Origin: Gnetum montanum
Lineage: Eukaryota > Streptophyta > Gnetopsida > Gnetales > Gnetaceae
Reading direction: 5' to 3'
NCBI GenBank assembly: GCA_015680685.1
Contig: MNCI01006123.1
Span: 242,263 to 306,262 of the forward strand
Length of the DNA: 64,000 nucleotides
Under the pieces are notes generated by a model. It did not search any database. It was not told the origin of the DNA and was given only the letters and a program-made list of their open reading frames with translations. The position numbers and the translations under genes were made by a program. Below are positions 1-11,470 of the stretch, in pieces (position 1 is the stretch's first letter; every line of letters starts with the position of its first letter).

Positions 1-720
1 TGGCCCATAGATGTAGAAGTCATTCATGAAGACTTCCATGCCATTGCATATATGCTTTTTAGAAGATGCTAAGAACCAAGAATTAACATGTAGCAAGAAC
101 ATTGTATATGCAAAATGACATCTTCTAATATGTAAAAGTTTCCAAGGCAATTATAAACATTATTTTGGCATGATCCTCTAGAGAAATTCGGATCTGATTA
201 TAGCAACTATAATCATCCAAGAAGCTATAATACTTGTATCTAAAGATGGCATCCAATAGTTGTTCAAAAAATGGTAAGGAAAATGATATTTAAAAGTATC
301 CATCTTTAATAATTTGAAATCTATGAAAATCTATCAATTTCCTTCTTTCTTAGGTACTATGACAAGTGGGTTCATACACTTACTATCCACAACAAGATAG
401 ATGAATTCAAATTTTAGTTTTTCAATTTCTTGCTTTACAACCTTTAGTTTGAAATTTAACCTAATCTATGGTTCATGTTTTGACTCTATGTCTCGATATA
501 TGTATATGCAGTATTGGAATATACATGGATCAATTCTAATGATCTCATCATAAGACCACATAAATATTGTTGACTATTTATGTACCACTTTTAATAGCTT
601 CTTTTTATATTTCTTTATAAGCTCAGCATTGATGATCACTAGTTTTTGATTCTTAAGAAAAAAATATTCCAATGATTTTGGTAATATTTTTAGCTCAATT
701 AGTTCAGTCACTAATTCTTT
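1..720 (-). pseudogene. Gyp-A reverse transcriptase, partial and broken
   Basis: Reverse-strand translation gives gypsy RT sequence running off the left edge. The catalytic box at 19-30 reads F-M-N-D where F-M-D-D is expected, so the first catalytic aspartate is replaced by asparagine. The homologous Gyp-B box at 34160-34171 and Gyp-E box at 62978-62989 keep both aspartates. The upstream RT leader is recognisable around 600-720, with a 'LKNQKLVIINAEL'-like stretch matching the other gypsy copies. Several in-frame stops interrupt the frame. The family role is copying element RNA into cDNA; this copy cannot do so. Confidence 0.75.
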
Positions 721-1089
721 TGGAATTTACAACTCTCCTCAATCAATTTCTTCTTATTGCACATGGCCTATTTGAAAACATTGTTGCCTTGCTTTCTACA
801 TCTTGTCTAGCTTTTCCACATAACAGCTAATGAATGTCTCTTGCAGTTTCATCTAAATTGATGATTTTTAGTTATCATCTACCATCAACCACTAGATACC
901 TTTTTGCTTCGTGCCTATTGCATATAGGCATTTCTACACACACATGCACTTCTTCTACACATGAAATGCATGTTGGGAAGCATCTCAATTTGATGATCCA
1001 AACCTTCTACATACAATTTCACCCTATATCAATGTATGTAACACATTAAAATTTCTACTTAATAATTCCATTTTTATTTTCCATAAATA

Positions 1090-1480
1090 TCTCTAAGGAA
1101 ATATCCCTAATTTCTAGCTTGACATTAATTGTACTAGGTTAAGCTTTTCCTAGGATAATGAGAAACTCACATTTGTAATTTTTGCATGAATTACTAGGAA
1201 CTCCACTAGGTATGACCATCCATTAATAGCTGTCACAACATCCTCCACCTATCCCAATAAAAGAGTTAAGGACTAATTAGCAAGTCCTAACTTCATGTTA
1301 CATTTCTTTAGTGATGACAAGTTTCATGTCTTGTACATCTCTTGAGAAATCAAGTTAACTTTGAAACCTAAGTCTAGTAGAGCTTTACATGGTAAATTCC
1401 CAATAATTTGCAACTAAATTAGAGGATTCCTTGGATCTATTCTCTTCTTGGGAAGAGTATTGAATTTTATTCAATATTTC
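1090..1480 (-). pseudogene. Gyp-A retropepsin-like protease, broken
   Basis: Reverse-strand translation contains a 'NLISQEMYK' segment and a 'VEDVVTAINGWSYLVEFLV' segment, which align with the proteases of Gyp-C (26500-26882) and Gyp-D (52091-52500). The active-site region reads L-L-D-L-G-F instead of L-L-D-S-G-S as in Gyp-C, so the Asp-Ser-Gly triad is lost. Stops are present. In the family this aspartic protease cuts the Gag-Pol polyprotein. Confidence 0.7.
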
Positions 1481-1499
1481 ACACTATATGGATGAGCAT

Positions 1500-3031
1500 G
1501 ATAGTTTTTATGTTTAAATTTTAGTTTGAAGGCAATCCTAACTCACTTAAAATGTTGGAGGATGTTGGAGCTAGAGTGGGATCCATAGCCAATGATGGTT
1601 ATGGTAGTTTTGAGGAACTAATAGGTCCACTAGCCCCTTCTATAGGCATGAAAACCTCCCTATGATGAAATGATTTTGAGGCTTATGCTCAAATCCATTA
1701 GAACTTTTGTCCATCTATATATGAACTCTTGTTACATTCTTTTATTATGTTTGTAATGGTATTTCACTTTGCATTGGAGAAAGTAGCACTAGAAGAAGAA
1801 AATTATGTGAATATTAAGGTACATTAAAGGTTGATGAAAAGTATAGGAAGGTGATTCAAGATGTGGAGTAGCAGGTCTATGGTTCTTTGATGGAAAATAT
1901 TAGTGAAAGGGTTCATGAGTAGAGACATCACTTGGAAAAATAGGTTGTTTTAAATAATACCCATAAGAATTAGGTTTCCTGCAAGGGTGTTACTACCTTG
2001 ATCATAACATCCCCCATAACTCTTAATATTTTTACTACTAATAAGAATACAAGTGAGATTGATAAGGAGCCTTACTTAGATATTATTTTTGATTTTAGGA
2101 CTATGTGTAGTTACCTTATGAATATGGAAATCTCTTTAGCATCTAATTCCTAATTAACTTAGGAATCAAAGCATACACCTTTGGTTCTTATAGATGTATC
2201 ATGATGGAACAACATTACTTAAAATTTTTATATTAGCATAGGTCACACCCATTATCTCCATCTAAATCTAAATCAACAATCTTAATCTTGTACTACAACA
2301 TCTTTTCCTTTTTGCATATATATATCCTTCCCTGTCTTCATTTTCTTTTCCTTCATAAGTGCACACTCTATCTTCTCCTGTACTATTTTTAATGCGGTTA
2401 CAAAATTCTTCATCCAAAAAGTTCCAAATATTTTTAACCTTTGTCATAATTTTTGAAATATATTTTTGGATTAATAAATCCTTCCTTTGAATTATCTTCT
2501 CCATTAGGTCTCCATCTTCACTTATCTCCAAAGCATGAATATCATTCTTTCAAAGGAATGGATCCCTATTGTACCCCTTTGCACACTGTCTCTTTTTAAG
2601 TTTTCCTTCCTTTTTAACTACTTGATTAATAATCCTTTGGATCCAATGTGCTTGTAGTTCCAAAAGTCTTCCTAGGGTACAAACCCCAATAATTTCATAT
2701 GTCTTATTCCATAACCCATCTATGACATGCTTCCATTATTTTTATTGAGAAAATCCATGGCTTGAACATCTATGTAGAAGTAAATAGTACCTATCCAAGG
2801 CTACATCAAGGAATTCATATTTTTCATACCTCCATCTTTAGATCTACTTCCTTAAACTAGGAAATCTTAACTATGCCTAGTAGTTATTATTGAACATCTC
2901 CAACATTGTGCTCCATCGGTGGATGGATTCTAGTTCTAAGAATATGTATCAACTATCTACTTCTTTGATGAGTGTTCTAAGAATAGTTGAAGTTTTTTGT
3001 CAATTATTTTCAATGTTTTGTAGGGTGTAGG
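1500..3031 (-). pseudogene. Gyp-A gag, C-terminal and central part
   Basis: Reverse-strand translation matches the retrotransposon gag core of Gyp-C and Gyp-D, including segments like 'IDGLWNKTYEI' and 'HWIQRIINQ' at about 2600-2800. The lysine/glutamate-rich gag tail follows; its longest uninterrupted frame is 2268-2531. Homology ends abruptly at about 3031, where the frame meets a TGTAACACC sequence. The corresponding continuation is found at 7330. The frame is broken by stops. Gag would form the particle core around element RNA. Confidence 0.7.
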
Positions 3032-3157
3032 TGTAACACCCTTTCTATAGGCACTTCTTACCCCTTGGTATGTTTTTCATTTGAATCTTTTGATCCATTT
3101 TAATTTTAATACTTTTGTTATGTGATAGTATTTTTTGAACTCAAAATAATTGAAACA

Positions 3158-3282
3158 TAGGTACACCCCAAGATTTATAGAAGTTTATAACTCAATGCTA
3201 CCTAGTAGAATTGAACCTATGAATTTGCATTAATAGACCAAAATCCATACCACTAGGCTAATTCCTCATTGTTATGGTATTT
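3158..3282 (-). repeat. tRNA-derived SINE copy S1
   Basis: On the reverse strand this reads TTAGCCTAGTGGTA (RNA polymerase III A-box-like), then GGTTCAATTC (B-box-like), then 'TTATAAACTTC...TTGGGGTGTACC'. The same order appears in six other copies in the window (8364, 39561, 39760, 40060, 40461 and 40813). The copy is diverged. Confidence 0.65.
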
Positions 3283-3309
3283 TTATACTTTTATATGTTT
3301 TTATGTTTG

Positions 3310-3400
3310 ATTACTTTTTGATCATCATTACCATCATCATCATACTAGTCTTGTCCCAACAAAATGGGATTGGCTACATGTGTTCTTTTTCATCATTTTC
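3310..3400 (+). repeat. LINE/SINE 3'-tail-like motif with ATC/CAT repeats
   Basis: A run of ATCATC/CATCAT trinucleotides is followed by 'TCTTGTCCCAACAAAATGGG' and 'ATTGGCTACATG'. From memory, a stretch like this is common at the 3' ends of plant RTE-type LINEs and their SINE partners. No coding part is attached. The assignment rests only on this motif. Confidence 0.35.
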
Positions 3401-5464
3401 CTCTATGAAGAGCTAGATCCATAGCAACTAGGCTTTTAACTATTGTGCGTCACTTCTATGAAATGCTCTAGCATCTATAAAATCTAAGAAAGAACTCATT
3501 CATAAGATTTGACAAGGTTTTACAATTGGCTATCAACCTGATGCTAATCCTCCTTCTTTCGTATTTAGGCTTGGGACTAGAATTAGTAGAGTTATTTGAG
3601 TACTTTTTAATATTTTTGGTATTTTGATTATCTTTTAATTTATTACATGTGTACAAATCATTTTTGTTATAGTTTTCAAGTAGCAAGTACTAGGCATTGG
3701 ATGAGTTATTGGTACATGGGGTACTACTTTGGATTTTGAAATGATTTATTTGGGTCATTTATATTTTTGATAAAGTTATATTTTTATATTTTGATTTTAA
3801 CTTTTAAATTTTTTTAGCTTATGATTAGATGATCTTATGCTAGCCTTTTATTAGTTATACTTTTGACCCTAGACCTTGTTATTAATTTGAATGTAGACAT
3901 ACCTATCACCTTGGGGTTAGACATAGCCGTTAACATTTTCATAGAAGATGCTCCTATGGTCAGCATAGGCTATATTTCATGTAATGAAAAAGTATTTCAA
4001 AATATTTTTAGATTTGGAATTTCTTTTTAATTTACTTTTTAACCATGATAGATTCCTTATCCAACACTACCAAACCATTACTACAATATAAGCTTAATCA
4101 CTTTTCTTTGAGAGAACATTCTTTTACCTTGCCTTCTTGACATTTGGGAGATAGAGTTAGAGAGGGAAATTATTTTGAATTACAGAGAGAGAGAGAGCTA
4201 GATCCATATCTATGCTATCAAACAAGATCTATGTACACCATATTTCTAGATCTCATTTTAGATCTTACCTAGATCCCATTGTTAATCTTTGACTTTTCCT
4301 CTGACTCAAAGCCTAGTTAGAAGATCAAAGCCATGTGATGATCCTTTTTGCAAAACTATCAAATTTAGGTGGGTAATTTAATATTTTTCTCCTTTGGGTA
4401 TTTGTAATTTTGATTGGTACATATTTTTGACCTTTTCTTATTTGTTTAGCAACTATTTGTCAATTTATCTAATTTTTCATATCTGAATATTTCAATATTA
4501 TTTTTCTACATTTGGGTATTTTTAAAATTTTATATCATGCATGTAATGTTAGTCAACCTTTTCACCATGTCTTATCACGTGTTAGCTAATTTTGACTATG
4601 TTTTATCTTTGTTCCAAATTCTACCAATAATTCAACTATAGAACTCAAGTTTCATGTCATTTTTTGCATTTTTGACCTTCAAGATAACTCCAAATGCCAA
4701 TGATCCAAAAGGAAAAACTATTTAACTCACTCACATATATCACAAGGCATCCTTCATAGTCCATCATAAACCATTTGCAAGGTCACAATGAGATTGTGAT
4801 GAATTGAAAATTATATTTTTGGATTCAACATGAAAAATGGAGCAACTTTTATAAAATGAATCCTAGCCTTTAGAAAATAGAAAATTGAAAAGATTCCAAA
4901 ACAACATTTTTAGGACTTCCAAAATGCTTGAAAACCTAAAATCAATAACTATTAATATTTTAGCAACTATATGACCCTAGAACAACCATAAGAAGATTAG
5001 ATTTCTATTTGGCAATATTCTAATATTTTTCAAACATTTATCTAAACTAATGTCTTAAGCTTTAACCTCATTGAAACATCAAAACTTTCCTTTTGGCAAC
5101 ATTTCTTGACTTATTAACCTATATCTTCTAGTTTAAATGTTTGGCATTTTTGGCAAATCTATTTAATAACCTTTATTTGATAAATGTGAGACTTGGATTC
5201 ACCAGTCATTCAACTCATTGTGAATTTTAGATTCATCAAATACATATTTGATGTGAGTTTTAGACTCACCAATTCTTTGGTTTGGATCTATTAGCTTTCT
5301 TGGATGTTTAGGTTCATCTCCCCACCATCTAAAAAAAAACATTTGTTGGATTTGTTTGAGTTGGATTTTAGTTTTGGTTTGGCCAACTATTTGATTATAT
5401 ATGGGTTTTAGACTCATCAATTATATATATGGGATTCAATCTCATTGATCATTTATATATGAGT

Positions 5465-6274
5465 TGATGAACCATGATTTGTCACGCTTCAATATCAGAC
5501 CCACGATATCAGATACACGATATCGTGGTTCCTGTGTAAGCCTATAAATACCACATTTGGGCACACAAGAAAAGGAAGTCAGTTAGTGTTAGAGTAGAGT
5601 CTTTTTGTCATTTTTTAGTTCATCTCAACCCTTTCCCCAATGCATGCCCACAATGCGATGATTGTAATTGTACGGAACCTTTATTCGAGTGTGACATACT
5701 TGGACATGCACATGATCGACGATAAAGATTGAGATTACTTTATCATTACAGCATTCACTTAGTTTTAATTACTTACTATTATTGTTATTTATTGCTTTCT
5801 TAATTAATATTTCTCTACCTTCATTTCCTATCCTCATTATTAAACACGGAATGAGTACAACTCAATCATGAGCATTTAAGTGTGACTACTTGGTATCCTA
5901 ATAGCATACCTAGGACATGTGCTTGGTAATCCCAGTAGTAGTACACAAGGTCCAAGATGTGTATGGATGATTAAGGACGAATTCTCATCACACTTAGGCT
6001 AGCTTACATTCTCTTCTCTCATCCCCTATTAGCTTAAACAAGTTATTTTCCATTGCCTCTAAGAGTAGCACTAGTTATGACCACATCATACGCCTCACTC
6101 TAGACTAAACCATGTGTGACAAATAAAATACTAGTCCAAGTGGGAAGATAGTGAACTATGATCAACGTGTAACTATCTAGATACCACAACTAGCCCATCT
6201 ACGGAGTTCAATCGGATCATGCGTGAACACTGGTATTCGTATGATTAAGTGTAGGGGTACCTCGCCACTCATCA
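5465..6274 (+). mobile_element. Solo gypsy LTR with 5-bp target duplication
   Basis: The 810-bp sequence begins TGATGAACC and ends ACTCATCA. It is flanked by the same five bases, TGAGT, at 5460-5464 and 6275-6279. It shows the U3 features of this LTR family: three AATATC/GATATC motifs at about 5495-5525 and a TATA box at 5543-5550. The visible end at 63769-64000 is the same subfamily. No primer binding site or internal sequence follows, so this is a solo LTR left by recombination between the two LTRs of a full element. Confidence 0.88.
5543..5550 (+). promoter_or_regulatory. TATA box of solo LTR
   Basis: TATAAATA lies about 20 bases after the GATATC motif cluster. This is the same layout as in the Gyp-C LTRs at 23040-23047 and 31824-31831. 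Confidence 0.6.
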
Positions 6275-6395
6275 TGAGTTGTAGACTTATCAATCATTAA
6301 ATGAGATTTAGTCTCACCAATCATTTATATATGGATTACAGACTCATTATTTATCTAACAAAATGTGAATTTTAGACTTACCATAATTGGAAATT

Positions 6396-7329
6396 GGATT
6401 TGTACATTGATTGAATTAAGGATGGTGGTAGAATTTTTGGTTTATAACTAATTGTTGGTTGACATTATTATTTGTTTGATTTGATGTTTGTATGGTTTGG
6501 CTAATAATTTTTTACAGCTACCTATGCACATGACTATCTATCCACCTAATGCCTCCAACCAAACCCATGAGAGTGTATTTGCTAGTTGGTTTATCCTACT
6601 GAGTTTTAGGACTAATGTCCTTGGTTTTCTATGATTTTTTAGATGATTATAGTAGTTATGATGAGAAGGATTTAGAGGAGATAACTGATGATTAAATTTC
6701 CATAATTTGAGATTTTATTTGATTTTATAATTTCAATTTGAGCTTGATTCTATGCTATAATGTTTAGCAAGGGTTGTGGATTTGGAATGTGTATGGGATG
6801 TGTTCTATTTCTATCTATCTTGGGTGCAGGCCAACTCAAATTTGAATTTACTTATGTTGCATGGTTTATTATGTTTTATTCAATTTGTTAGTTATGCAAC
6901 ATTAGATTCCAATGTATTTTTAAATTGAAATGTATTTTCATTTTCATATTTATAAATATTTTGTATTATGTAATTTTATTATTGTTTCATTTGTTCATAA
7001 ATAATTTAATATCTACGATTATTTTTATGCATCTCTTATTTTTAATTGTTGGCTTGGAAAATAAGTTTCATCCTATTTCTAGTAGTGAATAGATTAGTTT
7101 TGGTATGCAAGGGGCTATTGTCATTGTTTTTGCAAGGTATTTACATTTTTTTTTGTATTTTCTTATCCCTTTGTGTCTATAATTTTATTAGATGTCTATT
7201 GCTTTGATTATCCATTCTCTTAGCATCCATTTTATTTTCTTAAGTAGCATTTTACTTTTTCATGATTTGAGTTTTTATATAAGTAATTCCTTCCTATCCT
7301 AAGCTTGGTTAGCAAGGTTTTTATAATAA
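6396..7329. other. AT-rich stretch, nothing recognised
   Basis: Continuation of the DNA that interrupts Gyp-A. It is AT-rich with no open frame or repeat that I can assign. It ends where Gyp-A gag homology resumes at about 7330. Confidence 0.5.
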
Positions 7330-7760
7330 ACATCATGAAAGACTTGCAAATGATGCTATGGATCTGCATTGTAAACTTCCTTAAACTTTAGAATATTATT
7401 TATGTCAAACCACTTGATGTGACTATTCCTTTGATACCTAGTCAAAATGTAAATAGACCTCCTAATTTTTGTAATTATCCTTGTAGCCAATAAGAGTTCA
7501 TCATAGGCATCCTATTCATCATAGTTTCTATTATGATCATAATCCCTTCTATGCTCCCTACCATGCATTATGTCATGTCTATGTCCATGATCTCTATCTC
7601 TATTACCATCTCTACATCCATTTCTATTTCTATCATGTATTCTATTCTAGTTCCTTCTATCATCTTCACTAGGTTATCTATCTTGGTCTCTTCCTCTTTA
7701 CCTATGCTCATCCTTATCAAAGCTTAATGATAAGGATGTTGAAAAGGATGACATGCTAAA
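7330..7760 (-). pseudogene. Gyp-A gag, N-terminal fragment
   Basis: The reverse strand encodes an Arg/His/Asp-rich segment (R-x-Y-D-H-N-R-N-Y-D-E) and then 'DELLLATRIITKI', 'LTRYQRNSHIKWFDINNI'. These align with the Gyp-C gag segments 'EPLLATQSMLDITKVV' and 'PTRHQKDSRIKRLDMNNI' at 24810-24930. It picks up almost exactly where the left Gyp-A gag fragment stops at 3031. The pyrimidine-rich look of the plus strand here is this Arg/Asp-rich coding stretch read backwards. The sequence 7760-8350 is probably more upstream gag or leader but is too decayed to assign. Confidence 0.65.
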
Positions 7761-8363
7761 AGAGTCATGTTAACTTGCTCTTCTTTCATAATCCCTTCAT
7801 TATCTTTTTACTTCCTACTAAAAGACCTAAATCTAAAGGTCCTCCTTGTGTTAGGTCCTACTCTCCCCCTTTCTTGATTACTTGTCAATGTAGAGTGTAG
7901 CCAAAAAATACCTATTTCTTCAATATTGCAAATAGAAGGATTCTAGTGATGGGATCCCCCTATGTAGTAATCGGTATTCTCCTTTTTAGACTAAGATGTT
8001 GTTGGAATGATGATGTCTTTTCCTTTTATAGCTTCATGGCATGCTTTCATGAAATTATTTTTTCAAGTTAGACTTTTATGAGCTGATAGGATGTGTGGAC
8101 ATTTCATCTACCATTATGTACTCATTTACAATAGCTTACAATCCAATATTCATCAATGTAGTAGTGAGCATTTATGGGCTTAACTAATCAAATGGTAATA
8201 TAATGTTGTCTTTTAGGTTCCTACATGTCATATATTCATCTTAGTAGAAATTAAAGGCAAATTCTAAATAATAGCAACTTGAATGATGATATATCATCTT
8301 CATGTTATAAGTCACATCATAATCATGGTTATGTCTAAGTAATCACTAATTATATTAAAGAGA

Positions 8364-8503
8364 TGGGGTGTTGCTAAAACCCTAAAATAATTGTAATATA
8401 GGCATACCCTAAGATATATAACTTAGCATTACTCACTAAAATCAAACCATAACTTGGAACTTTTAAATCAAGATTTTAACCACTAGGTTAACACCTCATT
8501 ATT
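8364..8503 (-). repeat. tRNA-derived SINE copy S2
   Basis: Reverse strand: 'AATGAGGTGTTAACCTAGTGG' (A-box-like), a B-box-like GGTTTGATTTT, then 'CTTAGGGTATGCCTATATTA'. Same family as S1 and the 39.5-40.9 kb cluster; both boxes carry substitutions. Confidence 0.65.
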
Positions 8504-8904
8504 CTCTTATTATTTTAGAATATAAAAAAAGAAAAGTTTAAGGTCCAACTCATCTTTGTAATTATATATTTTCAAGGGAAGAAAAAACACTTTGTAAAAC
8601 ATTAACTAGTGTGCCTGTTGGAGGGTTATAATAAAAACAAAAAAAAATTGAGGTGTAACAAAAACCCCAAAATTACATATTTTCAACAAAAATACTAGTT
8701 AGAAAAAAAATATTTCAACTATATTACATTATACTAAAAATAACCTAAAATAAAATTATATTTATCAATCTACTTATCACTTCATCATGTTATTTTTAAC
8801 TAGTTATTTCTATTTCTCCTAACTCAAGAATTTCTATTATTGTTAAATACAATATATTTTGGTCACTTGATCATGCTAAAAGGTAATGCATACTAGATTC
8901 TATT
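8504..8904. other. AT-rich, nothing recognised
   Basis: A-rich sequence with poly-A runs between a SINE copy and a LINE fragment. No gene or repeat could be assigned. Confidence 0.5.
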
Positions 8905-9312
8905 TACTTTGGAAGCTTCCTTACCTTTCTAAAATTAAACATTTCATATGCTATCTTCTTTAGTAAGGTCTTTATATTAGACAACATCTTGTGTATTTGG
9001 GTTTGTTAGAATCTAAATGTATGATATCTAATTCAACTAATGAGTTTTTTCATTTCTTTTATGATTTTATTTTTTCCATTCATACTTGAAATTAGGTCTT
9101 TCATGTTCTTAATGATTTATTTTCTAGTTGAAAATAATCTCTTCTTGAATATGCCTTTTTTTGTTGCTAAGGAATTACTTTTTATTTGGAAGTGCTTGCA
9201 TCCATGCATTTTGCATGCTATTTGGAAAAATAAATATGATATTTTCCACAATCATGTAACTATTAATGATAAGTTTGTTGACCTTCTGGTATGTCAAAAC
9301 CTTGGAAAATAG
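8905..9312 (+). pseudogene. L1-type LINE C-terminal (zf-RVT) fragment
   Basis: Translation from 8910 gives W-K-L-P-Y-L-S-K-I-K-H-F and then 'GLYIRQHLVYLGLLES', the pattern of the zinc-binding C-terminal region of plant L1-type LINE reverse transcriptases. It continues to 9312 with 'WKCLHPCILHAIWKNKYDIF', which matches the conserved 'lW...ilWaiWkeRN..iF' end. Two stops and a frameshift separate the parts. The upstream RT and endonuclease are absent, so this is a short dead fragment. Its tail may have been cut by the SIRE-like element starting at about 9478. Confidence 0.65.
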
Positions 9313-9477
9313 AGAATGTAGAAAATGTACTTGTCGGAATCTTACAGGACTTGGAAAGACGAGAACAAGATGATAGGAGCATTGTGAGATTGGGATAAGA
9401 GCTTAGATGGTGTTAAGAAGAGATTGGAAAAAAGAGAAAGTTGAGATTAAAATAAGAGCTGAGTTATCAATCTAAAG

Positions 9478-10482
9478 TGATGAAGTCTTAACCAAGCTCA
9501 CAAGAGTTTAAAGAAATCACAAGGATGCATTAATCCTAGAAGCCAAATGAAAAGTGTTTCATTATATGCCCAAACATCCCAAGAGATCAACAAACATCCC
9601 AATGTTAGAGCTCTATTTTTAGGCCAAACATCCCACAAAAATAGTAGATGTCCCAATTATACCTAAGACATTCTACCTAGATGTTCCATGTGAGACATTC
9701 TAGTTGGGATGTTCCATGTGAGACATTCTAGTTGGGATGTTCCATGTGAGGCATCCCAATTTCCAGTAGGACGTCTCACTTGCAAGCACAGAACAATTAG
9801 TGACAGATACCAAGTTTGAATAGGACACCCAACCTAGCTATTTTCTAGCCATTTCACAAATCCCAGTGGTTATTTGACAATGATAGAGGCTATAAAAAGA
9901 ATGGGATCTTCATGAAAAGGAAAAGCACTATTCATTAGAATATTCCATCATTATCTACATCAAGTGAATTTGTTTTGTTCCTCAATTCTCTATCTTTATT
10001 AATTGTATTTTAATTATAAGAGTGTAAAAGTAAGAAATTTGTAACGTTTAGTTACATTCTCTCCTTGACTTTATTTCTCCCTTTGTAATCCCTATGGGAT
10101 TGATGTTCTTCTTGTGGGAAGTCATTCGTTAAGCTTGTCAAGAGCTTACAAGGTTGAGAGTGTTTCTTGAGAGGAGAAACTCCATGCTCATGTCATTGTA
10201 AAGGTTTTGGGATCCTTGAAATCACATTTTGAGCTTGTTGGGACCTTACAAGATTGACTGTGTTTCTTGCGAGAAAACACACCTTGTGAAGCTCTAACTT
10301 TGTAAAGGTTGTGGTGTCCTTTAAACCACATTTTTTTAAGAAACAAGGTTTGGAGATGTGCAAGGATTCTACCCTCCGAGTATGGAAGTACCTAAGTTAT
10401 AGAACCACATAAATTTGAGTGAATTTTTATTTGTCTTAGTTTTTTGAATTTGGAAACTTATTCAACCCTCCATCTAAGTCGT
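9478..10482 (+). repeat. SIRE-like 5' LTR
   Basis: Pairs with 12935-13844. The U3 part is rich in GACATCCCA/GGGATGT motifs, including two perfect 28-bp tandem units at 9680-9707 and 9708-9735 and a partial third to 9752. A TATA box (TATAAAAA) lies at 9891-9898. A degenerate tRNA-iMet-like primer binding site (ATTGGATCTCGG) follows at about 10483. Confidence 0.65.
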
Positions 10483-11470
10483 ATTGGATCTCGGTACTTT
10501 CAATTTTGATGCTTAACATCTTAAGAGTGAGGAATGAAAAGAACATCTTTCATCAAGCCACCAATGTTCATTGGAATCAACTTCATGTACTGGAAGGCTA
10601 GAATGCAAGGATTCTTGTAGTCCATGGAGTTCAAAGTTTAGGAATCCATCCTAGAGGGATACACACCACCCATCGACATCACCACAAGTGCAACAAAGGC
10701 AAGGAGCAAATGGACTTAGGATGAAAAAGATAAATTTATTTTTGATTCAAAAGTAAAATATTATCTTTATTATGCTTTAAGTAAATCTAATTTTAATAGA
10801 GTACCTAGGTGAAAACCATGAAAGAAATTTAAGAAGCTCTAGAATCTACCTTTGAAGGTACATCTATTGTCAAGAAATCTAAGCTTCTAGTATTACAAAG
10901 TGAGTATGATAAACTTAAAATGCAAGAAGGAGAGAAAATCAAGGATTATTTTTATGAGGTAATGATCTAATTGTAGCTATCAAAGAAATAGGAAAAATTT
11001 ACTGAAGAAAGATGTCATCATTAAAACGATTAGAACTTTGCAACCTGAGTTTAGATCAAAAGTTACAACTATGGAAGAGATTAGGGATTTCTTAGTCCTA
11101 AAATTCAAAGAGCTTCAAAGTGCACTCATAGCTTATAAAATTAATCTCATAAGTGAAGGTGTAAGCAAGGAAAAATCCATTGTCCTCAAAAGTTCATGAA
11201 AGGAGGAGTCATCTAAGCATGAAGCAAATAGTGAAGATGAATTGAGTCTCTTGTCAAGGATAGTTCAAAGACTACTAACATGAAAAGGCAAGAGCTTCAA
11301 TAAATTTGGCGTCAAACATAAGGAAAGAGATAAAAGTTTTAAAAATTATAATATTGATGCATCATCTATACAATATTGGGTTTGTGGTGGTAGAGGCCAT
11401 GTGGCCTCCAAATGTCCAAGTATTAGTAGGTTACAAAAGAGGGATCCATATGAAGTTGAAACTAAAAATA
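10483..11470 (+). pseudogene. Copia gag (SIRE-like), broken
   Basis: Begins after the 5' LTR with 'HQATNVHWNQL'-like decayed sequence whose pattern is the copia gag start: P-M-F-x-G-I-N-F-x-Y-W-K-A-R-M at about 10560-10605. 'ILEGYTPPIDITTSATK' at about 10650-10700 and 'IIKTIRTLQPEFRSKVTTME' at 11020-11075 follow the UBN2-type gag layout. At 11370-11410 is a CCHC knuckle, Y-W-V-C-G-G-R-G-H-V-A-S-K-C, in which the first cysteine has become tyrosine. Stops and frameshifts interrupt it. The family protein packages element RNA. Confidence 0.7.

Larger units (their letters stand above)
3032..5185. other. Inserted AT-rich sequence within Gyp-A, no gene seen
   Basis: This stretch separates the two halves of Gyp-A gag. 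It starts TGTAACACC at 3032, a common start for plant gypsy LTRs, but no matching end or target duplication was found. Apart from the SINE copy and the LINE-like tail motif listed separately, it holds only AT-rich sequence and a short GA microsatellite near 4182-4196. No coding sequence is supported. Confidence 0.5.
5186..6395 (+). repeat. Degenerate ~30-bp tandem array split by a solo LTR
   Basis: About nine imperfect units resemble 'GAGTTTTAGACTCACCAAT' followed by 'CATTTATATAT'. Units at 5186-5464 and 6275-6395 lie on either side of the solo LTR, which must have landed inside an existing array. Units vary in length by a few bases and carry many substitutions. No function is evident. Confidence 0.6.
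1..8350 (-). mobile_element. Gyp-A: Ty3/gypsy element, interrupted and truncated
   Basis: A minus-strand gypsy retrotransposon running from gag on the right to reverse transcriptase at the left window edge. Its gag stops at about 3031, and the next stretch of gag resumes at about 7330, so 3032-7329 appears to be later inserted DNA. The match is seen by comparing the reverse complement with the better preserved Gyp-B and Gyp-D copies. No LTR of this element lies in the window; the 3' part is off the left edge and the 5' LTR was not found. Coding frames carry many stops, so it is a dead copy. The right boundary near 8350 is approximate. Confidence 0.75.

Noticed and set aside
3032-3060. TGTAACACCC as the start of a chromovirus LTR
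   Set aside because: No matching CA end, partner LTR or target duplication was found, so it is only mentioned, not called.
3158-3282. A genuine tRNA gene from the A- and B-box words
   Set aside because: No cloverleaf or acceptor stem could be paired, and the same sequence with a long extra body recurs seven times, which fits a SINE.
7533-7727. 64-codon Ile/Ser/Met-rich open frame on plus
   Set aside because: It is the antisense of an Arg/Asp-rich gypsy gag stretch on the minus strand; the composition explains the open frame.
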